This document shows, in pieces, positions 5,838 through 5,868 of a stretch of DNA of 5,868 nt (its first letter is position 1; each line of letters begins with the position of its first letter). The notes below the pieces were generated by a model. The model ran no database searches. It saw only the letters and a list, made by a program, of their open reading frames with translations, and was not told where the DNA came from. The DNA is from Chlorobiota bacterium (GTDB taxonomy: Bacteria; Bacteroidota; Bacteroidia; Flavobacteriales; Flavobacteriaceae), in the NCBI GenBank assembly GCA_013151975.1, contig JAADHG010000267.1:1-5868 (forward strand), in the 5' to 3' direction. A program made the translations under genes and the position numbers.

Positions 5838-5843
5838 TCCTTT
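5838..5843 (-). promoter_or_regulatory. Shine-Dalgarno-like site of the DinB-like gene
   Basis: AAAGGA on the minus strand lies four bases before the ATG at 5833, slightly closer than ideal. It supports this start. The promoter itself would lie beyond the window edge; the remaining 25 bases show no -7 element. Confidence 0.4.
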
Positions 5844-5868
5844 ATTTAATAGTTAAAATGATATTCTA

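Overview
The window looks like chromosomal DNA from a marine-type Flavobacteriaceae species (Bacteroidota). The evidence is low GC content, strong A/T preference at third codon positions, TAnnTTTG-type -7 promoter elements rather than E. coli-type boxes, and proteins (TypA, KdsA, DinB-like, DUF1801) whose wording matches flavobacterial relatives. I see no mobile element, CRISPR array, tRNA or rRNA.

Layout. Bases 1-1058 (minus strand) hold the first 352 codons of the translational GTPase gene typA/bipA; its 3' end lies outside the window. A 210-base divergent intergenic region (1059-1268) carries a clear -7 element for typA and a weaker promoter candidate for the plus strand. Next come a small four-helix membrane protein of unknown function (1269-1625) and kdsA (1665-2483), the Kdo-8-phosphate synthase of lipopolysaccharide core synthesis. 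kdsA has its own -7 element and ends at a strong intrinsic terminator (2507-2545). The rest alternates in strand: a secreted probable outer-membrane beta-barrel protein (2589-3449, plus), a DUF1801/YdhG-like protein with a TTG start (3439-3828, minus), an amidohydrolase-fold lipoprotein that has lost most of its metal ligands (3931-5259, plus), and an exported DinB/YfiT-like protein (5249-5833, minus).

How the genes relate. typA and kdsA are conserved housekeeping genes. The four genes after the terminator alternate in direction and form two tail-to-tail pairs, so they are not one operon. Three of these four products appear to be exported (barrel, lipoprotein, secreted DinB-like), but nothing here links them to one pathway.

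The most notable observation is a perfect in-frame 18-bp tandem duplication at the 5' end of typA. It doubles the hexapeptide IAIIAH directly before the GTPase P-loop. The second is the eroded active site of the amidohydrolase-like lipoprotein. I found no convincing new defence, mobile or RNA-guided system.
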